Part shown: piece by piece, positions 22,301 to 30,695 of the stretch | Position numbering within the stretch: position 1 is the first letter of the stretch | Layout: the number at the start of each line of letters is the position of its first letter | NCBI GenBank assembly: GCA_020631735.1 | Contig: CM036215.1 | Location: forward strand, 13,294,346-13,358,345 | Direction: 5' to 3' | Source of the DNA: Saccharum officinarum | Lineage: Eukaryota > Streptophyta > Magnoliopsida > Poales > Poaceae | Length of the DNA stretch: 64,000 bases | Notes under the pieces: generated by a model | Database searches by the model: none | Told to the model about the DNA's origin: nothing | What the model saw: the letters and a program-made list of their open reading frames with translations, nothing else | Program-made: the position numbers and the translations under genes

Positions 22301-25052
22301 AAAGCATGTTTTGTAGACGGCCAATATTCCGGAAAACTTAACAATGCTAATGCAATAGCCAAAGCAAACTCATTTCAATAGGAATAATTGACAAAGAATG
22401 TTCAGAAGTACCTTCTTTACGAAGAGGGCAAGTGCCTCATCTTTCTCCAGGACTTGAAGTTGGTGTGTGTTCATGTCTTCTCGCGAACAATGTTTGGCAA
22501 CTTTATGTTCCCTTGTGGTGACTATGATCCGTTTAGCCTTTGCCAAATGATCTCGAACCAAATTCCATTCTTCAATAGATGATAGGTCATCAAGAACAAT
22601 GAGACAGTTCTTATGCTTTTCTAGAATATTTTTTAACTTTTCTCTTAGGTCATCCAACCTCATCGTTGCTAGGTTTGTCTTTACCTGGTCGAGTTTTTTC
22701 TGCTTTATTTCGCTTGCTGCAGTAGGATCGTCGTCGAGTTTTTTCTGTTTTATTTCACTTGCTGCAGTAGGATCGTCTGTCAGTAGTTGCAAAACTAAGG
22801 TTCTGATGAGCACTTCATTGTTGAAAGGACGCGGAGAAGTGACCCAAGCACGCTTCCAGTTACCAAGCTGTTGGCTTCTGTAGATGCTTCGGACAAGAGT
22901 AGTTTTGCCGAGGCCTCCCATTCCCCAGACACAGATCACCTTACAGCCTTCCATGTCCGAAGGTTGACCAATCAAATCAATAACTTTGGATTTCTCTGTC
23001 TTTCTCCCAACAAGTACATCATCATCCAGTGCCATTGTCCTCCTGCGATCAAACTTTTTTCTAGCTGTTGAGGTACAGAAATTATTTCCACCTGTACTCT
23101 TTGGTTGTTGATATTCTTCATGTATCTCATTACTAGGCGTTGCTGGGTCACAGATGGGCTCAGGAATAATAACCTGATGAACACAACATTTGTTTCAGAA
23201 ATTTATTCCCTTGTGGTCTATACAATTGCACATCGAGCTACCCGGATATTGACATTCACATTACACTTTCGGTAAGCATAATATGCCCACAAAACTACAA
23301 AAGTATATAATTTTATAAATATCTCTATTAGAGCTTCCACAATAAAACTTTCAATATCATTGGGAGGCATGTATACAATAGATTTGAGAATACATTCTTT
23401 TTTATATATTTGTTAATTTTTCTTTTAAGCTAACTACCAGGATCAGCTCATCTGTAGCATAAATCTGATAATACATTTGGAATGTAATAACATATTAGCC
23501 AGGAATGCATAATTTGTCAAATTTTACAAGGTAAATTTGAGATGACACAAAAAATATTTGAGGGTGAAAAGCATGCGTCATGCATGTAAGAAAATATAAT
23601 TTGTGTGCATGCAATTTATATAACAAAATTTTCAGTAGAGTGAAACCCGTTAACTATGAGGAATCGAGGACATGCATGAGGAAATAAAGAATAACCATAG
23701 TTGTGCTAGATGACTGATTTGTTTCCTGTTTTACCTTCTTGAGATTTTCATTCTTGGTTAAGTTGTGATGGTTCACATTTGATTTTCCCTCCTCTAAATC
23801 AGCAGGTTTTGCTTCAATTTCGTCAAATTTTTTTTGAGGAAAATTTTCGTCAAAATTTGATGCACTGGTCCGCTCCTCTGAGTCCTTTAGTCAGAAATGG
23901 AATAAAAACAACAACCTCAGTCGTGTCGAACAAAACAATAACTGGAAGAAAATAAATTATTAGATGGTGACTTACCTGCTTCCTATGGAACAGATAAAGT
24001 GTTTGGTCATACGGGAGCTGCTTGAACTCGGACATTTGGTATGGTTGCTCTGTACATAAGCTTGCAACCTCAACTTGCTGAGTGGACACTATGATTCTGC
24101 TCTGTTTCTTGTTGTCAGGGAAGTACCTTCTGATGCATTGCCACTCTTCTATTGTGCGTAGGTCATTTATTACAATTAGATAGCTATTGCTACTCAACTG
24201 TGTAGTAAACGTGTGCACTAAATCACTTTGGTTCATCTTCTCCATCTTGAGAAGAACACTAGCCCCAACATTCGTTACTACTTCTTCTCCCCCTTGAGGC
24301 TTATCATGAACATTTTCAAAGAATTGCCTTACCATGCTATGAAGAAACACTCTTGGCTTGAAAGGGTGGATCAGCCTAACCCATGCCCTGAGTCCATACC
24401 TTGAGGTCACACTTGGGTCATCATAAACCTCATGGATGGCGGCCGTCTTCCCAGGATCACCGGTTGTTCCCCACACAGCCATCACCCTCAGGTCGACCTC
24501 CTTGCTAGTGACCAGCTGCAGGAGGTCTGCCTTGGACTGTTGATGCTCTACGGCAGCAATCATGGCTTGGTTTATGCCAAAAATTGCTGCACCATCAGAG
24601 GCGCCAGCCTGCTCCGCCGCCGCACCGGCAGGCTTGGAGCTTGAGCCATCCTTGATGAGGCGGTAGCGCAGGTTCCTGTTGCTTACATCCTCGACCTTGG
24701 CCCTTAGCTTCTTCACCTCCTTGGCTATGCGACGTCGATCGCACAGGTTACGGGGGATGCACCCCCAGATGGGCTTCTTCCCAGCGTGGAGGCCGAAGTC
24801 CATGAGGCTGTCCTCCACGTTGTAGGCCAGGTCGCGGACCTGCGTCACCCAGGTCGTGAGCACCTTGCTCTGGCATCGCTCCTCGTCGGCTGTCATAAGG
24901 AACGACTGCATCATCTGCAGCTCGTCGGTGATGAAGATCACGTCGTCCTCGACGCCGAGCTGCAGGGCCACCTCCTCTGCGGCCTGGGACTTGGCATAGC
25001 TGAGCGCTCCGCCCAGCACAGCCTTGCCCAAGCTCATCGCCGTCGCCTCCAT
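8266..25052 (-). CDS. CC-NBARC-NBARC-LRR immune receptor (NLR), four exons
   Basis: This is an intracellular nucleotide-binding leucine-rich-repeat receptor, the class that detects pathogen effectors. Joining 25052-23976, 23884-23735, 23173-22412 and 10380-8266 at GT/AG sites, all phase 0, gives about 1,367 residues with no internal stop. Domains in order: Rx-type coiled coil (about 1-130); a degenerate first NB domain (about 190-350) with P-loop GTTGDPGKTA and kinase-2 LIVINDL; a Glu/Lys/Asn-rich linker; a canonical NB-ARC (about 460-830) with GMGGLGKTT, LIVLDDL, a TTRE motif, GLPLA and an LHD variant of MHD; then LRRs to the end. Grass CNLs with a decayed first and an intact second NB domain are known to me, so the architecture is family-like. 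The third intron is about 12 kb and filled with transposons. No head-to-head NLR partner is visible upstream. Splicing is inferred from motifs, not from transcripts. Confidence 0.85.
10542..10707. mobile_element. hAT-type MITE, 166 bp, perfect 8-bp target duplication
   Basis: TGCACAGC occurs at 10534-10541 and again at 10708-10715. The element ends are CAGCAGCGGAT and, reversed, CAGTGGCGGAT, followed by short C/G runs (CCCCCC at both sides). Perfect 8-bp duplication and CAG termini are hAT traits. It lies in the NLR intron, 161 bp from the exon 4 acceptor. Confidence 0.88.
10716..11524. other. Intron sequence without recognisable features
   Basis: AT-rich. I see no exon, repeat end or RNA gene here. 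Confidence 0.4.
11525..12763. mobile_element. Non-autonomous DNA element with GC-rich interior (candidate)
   Basis: The left end, CTATTCGGTAGAGATTCA, and the reverse complement of the right end, ATGTTTGGTAGAGATTCA, look like terminal inverted repeats about 1.2 kb apart. The GC-rich interior (11740-12360) has no identifiable protein and may be captured sequence. The right part contains a 74-bp tandem repeat. The target duplication is not clear, so the boundaries are approximate. Confidence 0.45.
12411..12558. repeat. Tandem repeat, two 74-bp units
   Basis: The purine-rich unit starting GGGGAGAACGGGAAAGAAGG at 12411 repeats at 12485 with about one mismatch (CCAATATG against CCGATATG). Confidence 0.9.
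12994..13119 (+). repeat. 5' LTR of Copia 1
   Basis: 126 bp, TG...CA, differing from the 3' LTR at about 20% of positions, which indicates an old insertion. Confidence 0.9.
13223..16224 (+). mobile_element. Solo LTR, family L (3.0 kb), inside Copia 1
   Basis: The start TGAAAACACTATGTTTGG and the end CTCTAGCCATTTGATA...TTTTCA match the ends of the solo LTRs at 28672-30690 and 52194-54444. Imperfect target duplication: GCTGC (13218-13222) and GCCGC (16225-16229). The LTR contains GGTCCGACGG/CCGTCGGAC-like GC repeats and no coding capacity. It interrupts the region between the primer site and gag of Copia 1. Confidence 0.75.
16495..16985. repeat. CGGTT/AACCG-rich MITE-like block
   Basis: Repeated GACCGAGACCGA and GTTCGGTTAGTTCGGT words occur at both ends in inverted arrangement around an AT-rich centre. 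The sequence interrupts the Copia 1 gag leader. Ends and target duplication are not certain. Confidence 0.35.
17030..21900 (+). pseudogene. Decayed Copia gag-pol
   Basis: Pieces can be read in changing frames. Gag (about 17220-17530) includes TLFCGLNVKFHHM, as in Copia UBN2-type gag. Protease has WYADSGVGSHM near 18045. The integrase zinc-binding part HCRLGHLGYD (19105-19135) is followed by a core with QCDNGHEF and PYTSQQNG near 19430-19540. Reverse transcriptase reads [20 protein letters not shown] near 20560-20630, and YVDDIVLTASS lies at 21010-21040. RNase H (about 21470-21660) has DWAGYFDTRKSTSSY. Several stops and frameshifts make the polyprotein non-functional. The TRIM insertion splits protease from integrase. 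Confidence 0.85.
18442..19093 (+). mobile_element. TRIM (miniature LTR retrotransposon), 652 bp, nested in Copia 1
   Basis: Terminal repeats lie at 18442-18687 (246 bp) and 18812-19093 (282 bp), each starting TGTAACA and ending TTACA. The 124-bp interior starts GATGGTATTCGAAGC, resembling a primer-binding site complementary to initiator tRNA-Met, and ends with TTAGGGGGGGTGA, a polypurine tract. Perfect target duplication ACCAC at 18437-18441 and 19094-19098. There is no coding capacity. The size and layout are those of terminal-repeat retrotransposons in miniature. Confidence 0.93.
21941..22065 (+). repeat. 3' LTR of Copia 1
   Basis: 125 bp, colinear with the 5' LTR. It is preceded by a G-rich polypurine tract and followed by target duplication copy AAATG. 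Confidence 0.9.
22412..23173 (-). CDS. NLR exon 3: N-terminal half of the canonical NB-ARC
   Basis: 254 codons between a TCATCAG|G acceptor and an AAG|GTACTT donor. Motifs in order: GMGGLGKTT (P-loop), an RNBS-A-like stretch WKRAWVTSPRPF, LIVLDDLSS (kinase 2), RIIVTTRE (RNBS-B), and LQVLEKDEALALF (RNBS-C). A 15-residue unit, DDPTAASEIKQKKLD, is tandemly duplicated between RNBS-A and kinase 2 (bases 22688-22777). The open frame is preserved. Confidence 0.88.
22688..22777 (-). repeat. 45-bp tandem duplication inside the NLR coding region
   Basis: Two adjacent 45-bp copies (22688-22732 and 22733-22777) differ at two positions (C/T and G/A) and encode the same 15 residues twice. It is in frame and adds a charged helix-like insert to the NB domain. 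Confidence 0.92.
23735..23884 (-). CDS. NLR exon 2: 50-residue charged linker
   Basis: A 150-bp open segment lies between a TAAAG acceptor-side sequence and an AAG|GTAAAA donor, and reads in phase with exons 1 and 3. The peptide is hydrophilic, rich in Glu, Lys and Asn, with no recognised domain. It links the two NB domains. The acceptor side is written ...ACTAAAG|GACTC, an ordinary AG. The exon is supported by phase continuity on both sides only. Confidence 0.7.
23976..25052 (-). CDS. NLR exon 1: coiled coil and degenerate first NB domain
   Basis: This exon codes 359 residues, starting at the ATG at 25052-25050. The coiled coil contains VRDLAYNVEDSLMDF, the position of the EDVID motif of Rx-type CC domains. 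The NB domain has its P-loop glycines altered (GTTGDPGKTA). The kinase-2 motif reads LIVINDL, with Asn replacing the first Asp, and RNBS-B reads RIIVSTQQ. There is no GLPL or MHD motif before the exon ends, so this is an NB core without ARC1/ARC2. The exon ends CAG|GTAAGT. ATP binding by this copy is doubtful. Confidence 0.88.
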
Positions 25053-25342
25053 GACTTTCTTCCTCTACTGACACAATCGATTTGTGGAAGAGGCAATGCT
25101 GCTATTCTCAAGTCTCAACACAACACCAAGCAGCCACGGATATAGCTAACGACAAGGGAGCTGAGCCGCAAGACAGTGTGAGTGTTTGTGTTTGTCTGGT
25201 GTGACCGTGTAGTCTTTGCGAAATGTCTCGATCGACACAGCCAGCTGGTCTCAGACTCTGTATCTACAGTCGATGCATGATGGTTGTCGAATTGGACAGT
25301 GGGCACTGCATGTTTTCCACACGAGATATTCGTTTGCTACTC
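25053..25342 (-). other. 5' flank of the NLR gene
   Basis: This is the presumed promoter and leader region of the minus-strand NLR. No clear TATA box was found. The first of a cluster of MITEs starts 291 bp upstream of the ATG. Confidence 0.4.
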
Positions 25343-25585
25343 GAGCCTGTTTAGTTCGCAAATTTTTTAGCGAAATGTAACTGTAGCAGTTTCATTGTTA
25401 TTTGGCAATTAGTGTCCAATCATGGTTTAATTAGGCTTAAAATATTTGTCTCGTCCATTTCATCTAAACTGTGTAATTAGTTTTATTTTTATCTATATTT
25501 AATACTTTATGTATGCGTCTAAAGATTCGATGTGACGGAAAATCTGAAAAATTTGGTAAAATTTTTAGCATCTAAACGGTACCTC
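25343..25585. mobile_element. MITE, family B, promoter-proximal to the NLR
   Basis: The left end is GAGCCTGTTTAGTTCG and the right end reads GCATCTAAACGGTACCTC. It carries the family blocks TGTAGCAGTTTC, CTAATTAGGCTTAAAA-like and GATTCGATGTGACGG, in opposite orientation to 25616-25861. Confidence 0.75.
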
Positions 25586-25615
25586 AAAAAGCAGACCCTC
25601 CATAAGTTACTCATA

Positions 25616-25861
25616 GAGTCTGTTTAGTTCACAAAAAGTGAACCCAAAAAGTGCTACAGTACTTGTCACATCAAATCTTGCGGCACATGTATGGAGTACT
25701 AAATGTAGATGAAAGAAAAAAACTAATTACGCAGTTTAGTTGTAAATCACGAGATAAATCTTTTGAGCCTAATTAGTCCATGATTGGACACAAATTGCCA
25801 AATAAAACGAAAAGTGCTACAGTAGCCGAACCCAAACTTTTTTACCAACTAAACAACCCAT
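25616..25861. mobile_element. MITE, family B
   Basis: Ends are GAGTCTGTTTAGTTCAC and CCAACTAAACAACCCA. The interior is nearly identical to 26723-26966 (AAAAAGTGCTACAGTACTTG, CTTGCGGCACATG, GAGCCTAATTAGTCCATGAT). Confidence 0.85.
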
Positions 25862-26031
25862 AGTACGTACAATAGGGAGCAGAGCAGAGCACATGGATGG
25901 GGCCAGCTCATTCAACGAGGATGTATGTGGTAGTTGGAAGCCGACGTCTATTATTGTTGGTCCATTGTCACTCAGCAACCCCAAATTCAACCCCAAATTC
26001 CAGGCCTTGTTGGGGCCAGCTCTATTATTGC

Positions 26032-26318
26032 AGGCCTTGTTTAGTTCCCAAATCCAACCCCAAATTCCACTATGCAAAAAGAAGATTCCCCATCACATCA
26101 AAATGTCGGCAAATGCATGAAGTACTAAATGTAGATGAAATCAAAAACTAATTGCATAGTTTTGTTGTACTTTGCGAGACGAACATTTTGAGTCTAATTA
26201 ATCAATATTTAAACAATTTTTTGCACTAAAAAACAAAACGCGCTACAGTGTTCCGATAGGAACACTGTAGCGCGCAGTGCCGAATCGGCATCACCGGACT
26301 CGGCATCTAAACACGGGC
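26032..26318. mobile_element. MITE, family B, with a hairpin near its right end
   Basis: The left end is AGGCCTTGTTTAGTTCCC; the right end is a divergent GGCATCTAAACACGGGC. The interior shares GTACTAAATGTAGATGAAAT with the other family B copies. A 16-bp perfect stem lies at 26239-26274. Confidence 0.7.
26239..26274. repeat. Perfect hairpin, 16-bp stem and GATA loop
   Basis: CGCGCTACAGTGTTCC, then the 4-base loop GATA, then the exact reverse complement. It sits where the usual family B right end (GCTACAGT followed by CTAAAC) would be, so it seems to be a local inverted duplication of that end. Confidence 0.93.
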
Positions 26319-26416
26319 GCAGCTACTCCACAGACACGAGTATGACTGCAATTACTCCTACATTACTAGCGTGGGTACGGTAATTGATGATGTTCTCCGC
26401 AGCAGCTCCGATCCAC

Positions 26417-26706
26417 AGGCCTCGTTTGGTTACAGTAAGTAAAGTTTTGAGGTATCACATCGGGTGTTATATGAGATTGTCGTATGAGGTATTCGGATAC
26501 TAATAAAAAAACAAATTATAGAATCTATCAGTAAACTACGAGACAAATTTATTAAGTCTAATTAATCTGTCATTAGCACATGTGTTACTGCATCACTTTA
26601 TTGTCAAAAACATGGACTAATTAGGCTTAAAAGATTCATCTCACAAAGTACTATATTTAATACTTCATGTATGTGTCCAAACATTCGATGGCATATGGTG
26701 TAAACT
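26417..26706. mobile_element. MITE-like element, left end GGCCTCGTTTGG
   Basis: It starts AGGCCTCGTTTGGTTAC and carries TCTAATTAATCTGTCATTAG and CTAATTAGGCTTAAAAGATT blocks. The right inverted end is not seen; a family B copy follows within 16 bp. It is probably truncated. Confidence 0.5.
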
Positions 26707-26722
26707 TTTGTGGAAAAGCTAA

Positions 26723-26966
26723 GAGCCTGTTTAGTTCAAAAAAGTGAACCCAAAAAGTGCTACAGTACCTGTCACATCAAATCTTGCGGCACATGCATGG
26801 AGTACTAAATATAGACGAAAGAAAAAACTAATTACACAGTTTAATTGTAAATCACGAGACAAATCTTTTGAGCCTAATTAGTCCATGATTGGACACAAAT
26901 TACAAAATAAAACGAAAAGTACTACAGTACCCGAAACTAAACTTTTTCACCAACTAAACGCGCCCT
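26723..26966. mobile_element. MITE, family B
   Basis: Ends are GAGCCTGTTTAGTTCA and CCAACTAAACGCGCCCT. It is nearly identical to 25616-25861 in sequence and orientation, so the two may be a tandem duplication or a recent pair. Confidence 0.85.
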
Positions 26967-27119
26967 AAACAATGCAATAGTGTCACTGCTGCCGTACACG
27001 TTTGCTGTGGTTGCTCCTGCGGCTGTGGTTGGCTGCTGCCTGCTGCACCCAAGCAGTGTGTGCAGCAACAGCTGCAGTCCTGATCTGGCTGAATGCCCCC
27101 CTCTAAATCAATTTAAGTC

Positions 27120-27310
27120 AATTTTTAATGATTGACTAAATTTATAGAAAATAACACAAATTCTTATGACACCAAAGTTGATAAAAACACATAAATCGAT
27201 AATTTTGATTATAACCCAATAAGGGCTTATTACAAAACCAACAATCCCCTAATTTCAGTGAGAATAGATCAATGTGCTAATTCTTCGTAAGCAAGTAAAG
27301 GACCGAGCAA
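27120..27310. repeat. Fragment related to the 3' flank of the receptor-kinase gene
   Basis: Bases about 27180-27300 (CCAATAAGGGCTTATTACAA, CAATCCCCTAATTTCAGT, then ATCAATGTGCTAATTCTTCG) match the order found at about 45630-45785 (CCACTAAGGGCTTTTATTG, CAATCCCCTAATTTCAGT, ATCAACGTGCTCATTCTTC). The latter is the 3' untranslated flank of the receptor kinase at 45787. Similarity stops where the kinase stop codon would begin. Confidence 0.6.
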
Positions 27311-28395
27311 AGTGAGCAGAGGGTGAGTGAATAGGAGCCTAATCCAATTTTCTTCTGATTTCGGCCGCTAGCCCAACACTGCCCAACCAAGCGCTCAAAA
27401 CACCAAAAACTCTGAGAAAAGTACACACACGCCAAATGGTGGCTAGATGCACTCAAGAGAGACCAAGGACATAGCAGAACAACTATGGAAGCAAACGGAG
27501 ATCAAAACAAACAACTTTGGAAACTAACAACAAAAACTAGCATGAGCCAATTTGCAAAACAGGCCTGAGCCAGTTTTTTCAGCCAACGGAGGAGAAAAAG
27601 TCAAAAGTCTATCAAACGAATTCAAACGGACTTGAAGCTTGGTGGGGAGCTTAAAACACCAAGGATAAGATGTACACTGAAAATTAGCTCAATCCGAGCA
27701 ACTTGAAAAACCAGCCTGAGCCTGTTTTCCAAATTGGCCTGAGTCAGTTTACGTAGATTTCAGCATAATTCTCTCCAAGAAAAATTCAAAATAAATTCAA
27801 ACGAGCTCCAAAATTCTCAAAATTTTGCACCAGGATTACCTTGGGCTCTAGAAGTTATTCCCCAATGATCATCACCCAGAAGTCAAGGAATCAATGCTGA
27901 TCCAAAAATCCATCAAAAGGGTTGGGGTTTTCTCAATTTTTTTCTCAAAGTGATGGATCTAAGTGCTTGTGAGGAATATGCCCAAACCACTTGGCAAAGA
28001 TGTTCCTCAGAGGTCCTAGCACGAATCCATCCACTCAAATCACTCTCAAACTTGCAGGAAATCGAAATCCACCAAAAGTGCAAAGGGAGGGAGGGAGAGA
28101 GAGAGAGAGAGCGAGAGAGAGAGAGAAACCAAATCGATTACAGACACAAAATCTTGGAGACTTGATTTAGAGGAATGATTGCTTTATTTGAAGATCAACA
28201 AGGTCTATCTTACCGAGGAAAGATTACACAGACAGTGGAATCACTCACTCGACTGCGGATCTCAACTACACACTCTAGGAAACTAGAGGCTAGATTTGGA
28301 AAACTAACTCAAGATGCACAAATGAAAGCCTAGAAAAGATGGCTGGTTGGGGCAGCTTCCTATCTTATTTATAGGTCTATTATATATTCCCAAAA
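27311..28395 (-). repeat. Repeat-like block, possibly an LTR on the minus strand
   Basis: The block carries repeated GGCCTGAGCCAGTTTT words and a GA microsatellite (about 28088-28133). On the minus strand a TATA-like CTATAAATAAGATAG (about 28365-28379) is followed by a leader-like stretch, as in an LTR promoter. No TG...CA ends with target duplication were established. Confidence 0.3.
28088..28133. repeat. GA-rich microsatellite
   Basis: (GGGA)n followed by (GA)n with one GC interruption. Confidence 0.9.
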
Positions 28396-28671
28396 GCCCT
28401 TAGGTTGCGTTTGGATGCAGACATTGAGGCTCAGGTATTGGCATTGGTATTGGATAGCACCAAATGCCGCTGTTTGGATGGCTTAGAATTTGGAATTGGA
28501 AATCACCCTCAATGCCAAAGAGGTATTCCTTACACCTGCACCCCATCACCCGCAATACAGAGCCCGCACCCTTCGTATTGGGGGAATTGGAGGTGAGCGC
28601 TCCCTTCTCCCTCCGCATCCAGGGTCGAGCTCGAGCGGACCGAGGCCGAGCTCCTCTATGGCCGGTGACCC
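28396..28671. other. Pre-insertion sequence, MITE-like left part
   Basis: The segment begins TTGCGTTTGGATGCAGACA, and GTTTGGATG recurs nearby (28474). The right half is GC-rich (CTCCCTCCGCATCCAGGG). Related words (TCCGCATCCGG) continue after the solo LTR at 30696-30800, so the solo LTR interrupted this unit. Confidence 0.4.
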
Positions 28672-30690
28672 TGAAAGCCCAAGTTTGGTTTTGGTAATTA
28701 ATGACACCAAGTTGCTAATGTCATTGTGATTAAGTGAATTGAGCTGGGCATAGCAACATATGTGGCAAGGAGAGGTGGCCACAAGATCACAAAGAGATGG
28801 TGCATGGACATGAAATGATGATCATGGTGGAGATGCACATGAATTGATGATCATGGTGATCAAGCATAAGGAGATGGACATGGAACAAAGTGATCAAGGC
28901 AAAGGTATAATCATAGGGTTTGCTTTTGCTGGTCTAAGATGAGTAGAGAAGTGATTGACCGGGTTTAGGATTGATAGCCGACTATCAAGAGGGGCAATCA
29001 CGGTTAGCTCGTGAATCAAGTGCTACTAGGTCATCATCTTGAGCATATGCATTAGGATCTAGTAGAGAGCTAATGTAACGCCTTGTAAAATGATTGTGAA
29101 AATGCTAACACACATGCACATGGTGATGTACACTTGGTGGTGTTAGCACATTTGCGAAGCCGGTGGAGTTTGAGCGGTAGAGAGGGGTTTGGGGTCACGA
29201 GCGTTTTCTAGGAAATGAAATGACTATTTTTCTTCACGTTGGAAGTGGGAAGTAGTGAAGTCATGAAAGTGTTTCGTACTAAAAAGCACGCATCAGACAC
29301 GGCGTTGGCAGCGTCGAACGCTATCCTGGCGTCTGATGCTTAACTCTAGCTTGCGGAGCGCTGGCGGACGTGCATCAGACGCGCTGACGGTGGAACGTTG
29401 GACGCGTGATGTTAGTGTCTGTTGGCGTGGGCGTCAGCTGTGAGCAGAGGCGACAGAGGAGCATGGAGCACCTGACACTGGAGTGCGTCTGTTGCCACAC
29501 CAATGGACGCGTTTGTTGCGAGTTCAAGCGTTTTCGACCCTCTCTGGACTGCGTCTGTTGCATCATCGAACGCGCGGGCTCGCAGCGTCAGACGCGTCTG
29601 GTGTTCACAAAATCGACCGTTGGTTCTTTGAAGTGGCTGGACGTGTGGTGCTTCATGGTGCATCAGACGCGGCAGCACGCGTCTGTTGCGTAGGCATCAG
29701 ACGCGTCCGATGCCCCCGATCAGGCTGCTATGAGGAGGCCAACGGCTCTATTTGTTTGAGGGCTTATAAATATGAGCATGGCCGACCTTTGGGGTGCTCT
29801 TTTGTAGATCTGAATACTTGAGTCATACTTTGAGCTAGAGAACACTCCCTTCACTCATCTCCTTGCTTGGTTGCATACTCTAGTGAGATTGAGTGAGATT
29901 CAAGTGCATTGCTTGGTGATTTGTATCTAGTGGCACTTGATCTTTGAGTTGGCTACAGATTTCTTGTTACTCTTGGGTGTTTCCCAACATCCTAGACTAT
30001 TTGGAGCAGCGGTGGTGTTGAGCTTGTGATTGGAAATTATTTCGATCCTCACTAAGTGATTGTGAGGGGTTCTTGAGCCTTCTCCATGGAAGTTCGTGAA
30101 TTAGTTACTTTAGTGGATCTCGTGGCTTGGAGGATCCCCATCTTGTGAGTGGATGTGCGGCACCCGTTAAGGGTTTGACTCTTGATAGTCAATTAGCTCG
30201 CAGTCCATCAAGTAGGTGCATCACCACAATGAGGACTAGCTTGCCAGGAAGCAAGTGAACCTCGGTAAAAAAATCTTGTGTCATCTCTTTGCTGAGGATT
30301 TCATCTTGTGATTGTGATTGCATTGATTGATTGGTTCATTAGAAATATCTCTACTCATCAATGTCGATATAACAATACATGCTCACTCCTTTACTTACTT
30401 GTCTACCTTGCTAGTTGCTTAGCTTGTTATCTCTTATAGATTCTAGCTCCTAGTTTGTGTAGTGTATCTCTTTCACCTAGGAGTAGAGTAAGTAGTGACT
30501 TAGCTTTGTTGGTGTGGATTAGAGATTATAGCCTTCATATCTACTAGAATTGTTTAGGTAGCTTGTATAGTATAGTTGAGCTAGTGCTAGAATTAGCATC
30601 GCCATCTTTTGTACTAACTTTGTTGTTGAGTAAAGTTTGTAGAATTTTGAAAAGGCTATTCACCCCCCTCTAGCCATTTAGGACCTTACA
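28672..30690 (+). mobile_element. Solo LTR, family L (2,019 bp), perfect 5-bp target duplication
   Basis: TGAAAGCCCAAGTTTGG begins the element and CATTTAGGACCTTACA ends it. GACCC flanks both sides (28667-28671 and 30691-30695). The interior has a GC-rich array of GCGTCAGACGCG/CATCAGACGCG words (29285-29710). There is no internal region, so it is a product of LTR-LTR recombination. Confidence 0.93.
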
Positions 30691-30695
30691 GACCC

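Larger units (their letters stand above)
10381..22411 (-). other. 12-kb intron of the NLR gene, filled with transposons
   Basis: Donor AAG|GTACTT (22411 downward) and acceptor CTGCTGCAG (10381 upward) join codons in phase 0 and restore a continuous NB-ARC. The intron holds a hAT MITE, a 1.2-kb non-autonomous element, and a 9.1-kb Copia element containing a solo LTR and a TRIM. Without the Copia element and its target duplication the intron would be about 3 kb. Confidence 0.75.

Noticed and set aside
8266..23173. Two separate NLR genes (LRR half and NB half)
   Set aside because: The halves end and begin at matching splice sites in phase and together give one continuous NB-ARC.
24748..25145. 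Long frames on both strands over the NLR first exon
   Set aside because: They are alternative frames of the GC-rich coiled-coil exon; the minus-strand frame with the CC and NB motifs is the real one.
29372..29821. Overlapping frames of 60-112 codons
   Set aside because: They lie in the GC array of a solo LTR with defined target duplications.
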